From positions 4,662,454 to 4,726,453 of the forward strand of contig CM030940.1 of the NCBI GenBank assembly GCA_018136815.1: DNA of 64,000 nucleotides, in the 5' to 3' direction. Positions 63,714 to 64,000 of the stretch are shown here, piece by piece (positions within the stretch are counted from its first letter, which is position 1; every line of letters begins with the position of its first letter). The stretch comes from Isochrysis galbana (taxonomy: Eukaryota > Haptophyta > Isochrysidales > Isochrysidaceae). Made by a program: the position numbers and the translations under genes. The notes beneath the pieces are model-generated. The model was given only the letters and a program-made list of their open reading frames with translations, searched no databases and was not told the DNA's origin.

Positions 63714-64000
63714 ATGGGCGCCGTGACGCCAAAGCCGAGCGTCGACCGCGCGGCCGTCGGCCGCGTCCTCCGCCAGGTGATGGCACACAACAAGGTTGTG
63801 GAGTGCGAGGAGATGTGGGCGGCTCACCAGATCCAAAGGGAGAGTGATCTGCCCTCGGAGCCCATGGGTGCTCCGGCCCGCGTGATAAAGGGCGAGGTCG
63901 GGCTGTTGCCAAGTCATGCGGCATGTCCGTACGCAGGCGCTCCCCCCGCATCTGGCTCGCGAGCAGCCACGGAAGCGACAGGCTGCCGTTCGAATGTCAG
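63714..64000 (+). CDS. Open reading frame cut by the window end (hypothetical)
   Basis: ATG 63714 (GATATGGGCGCC) opens a frame with no stop to base 64000 (95 codons). MGAVTPKPSVDRAAVGRVLR begins a regular helical composition (QVMAHNKVVECEEMWAAHQI), which looks coding; later sequence is Ala/Gly-rich (PYAGAPPASGSRAATEATG). No family recognised from this much. An acceptor-like TACGCAG at 63931-63937 means part may be intronic. Confidence 0.35.
   Translation, partial: MGAVTPKPSVDRAAVGRVLRQVMAHNKVVECEEMWAAHQIQRESDLPSEPMGAPARVIKGEVGLLPSHAACPYAGAPPASGSRAATEATGCRSNV

Overview
The window looks like nuclear DNA of a unicellular eukaryotic alga. The evidence is short phase-consistent spliceosomal introns (GT-AG, plus one clear GC-AG), GC-rich third codon positions, long homopolymer-G/C and CT tracts, a hydroxyproline-type PPSPPPP surface protein, and a dense load of eukaryotic mobile elements. 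A haptophyte is my best guess (inference: GC-AG introns and this element mix fit), but nothing here proves it. A 100-base N block (42513-42612) shows it is a draft scaffold. No rRNA, tRNA or CRISPR array was recognised.

Layout. 1-10 kb: low-complexity DNA, a C-terminal remnant of a Fanzor/TnpB-like nuclease (967-1464), an alpha/beta hydrolase (-), an uncharacterised MGQY-type protein (-) whose 3' end is tandemly duplicated, inverted acidic repeat ORFs, a decayed copia retrotransposon and one ~2.06 kb TIR transposon. 10-20 kb: an eight-exon GT61 glycosyltransferase (-), a second copy of the TIR transposon with a nested MITE, tubulin cofactor A (+), and a nuclear-type protein of unknown function (-). 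20-33 kb: a proline-rich surface protein with an apparent homopolymer frameshift (-), an RDM1-like RRM/RAD52-motif protein (+), a two-exon unknown (-), a seven-TM receptor-like protein (+), satellites and a hypothetical (-). 33-41 kb is the most gene-dense part: an AHA1-LRR-PDZ fusion (+), a cysteine-rich type II membrane protein (+), and a PTC7/PBCP-like PP2C phosphatase (-) sharing an upstream region with a two-TM acidic protein (+). 41-51 kb: mostly repeats, the assembly gap, LINE-like debris and a piggyBac-like non-autonomous element. 51-64 kb: an MscS channel (+), a retroposon with a 21-bp target duplication, a MITE, a TPR protein (+), a nested retroposon/TIR-element island carrying small membrane-protein ORFs, and an open reading frame running off the end.

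The genes do not form a pathway. The coherent theme is proteostasis and membrane housekeeping genes scattered among several non-autonomous transposon families. Two of these families give clean target-site duplications on two copies each. The observations I rate highest are the Hsp90-cochaperone/proteasome-chaperone-like fusion at 33.5-35.1 kb, the Fanzor remnant, the 7-bp-TSD transposon family with constant ends and different interiors, and the nested island at 60.5-62.7 kb.
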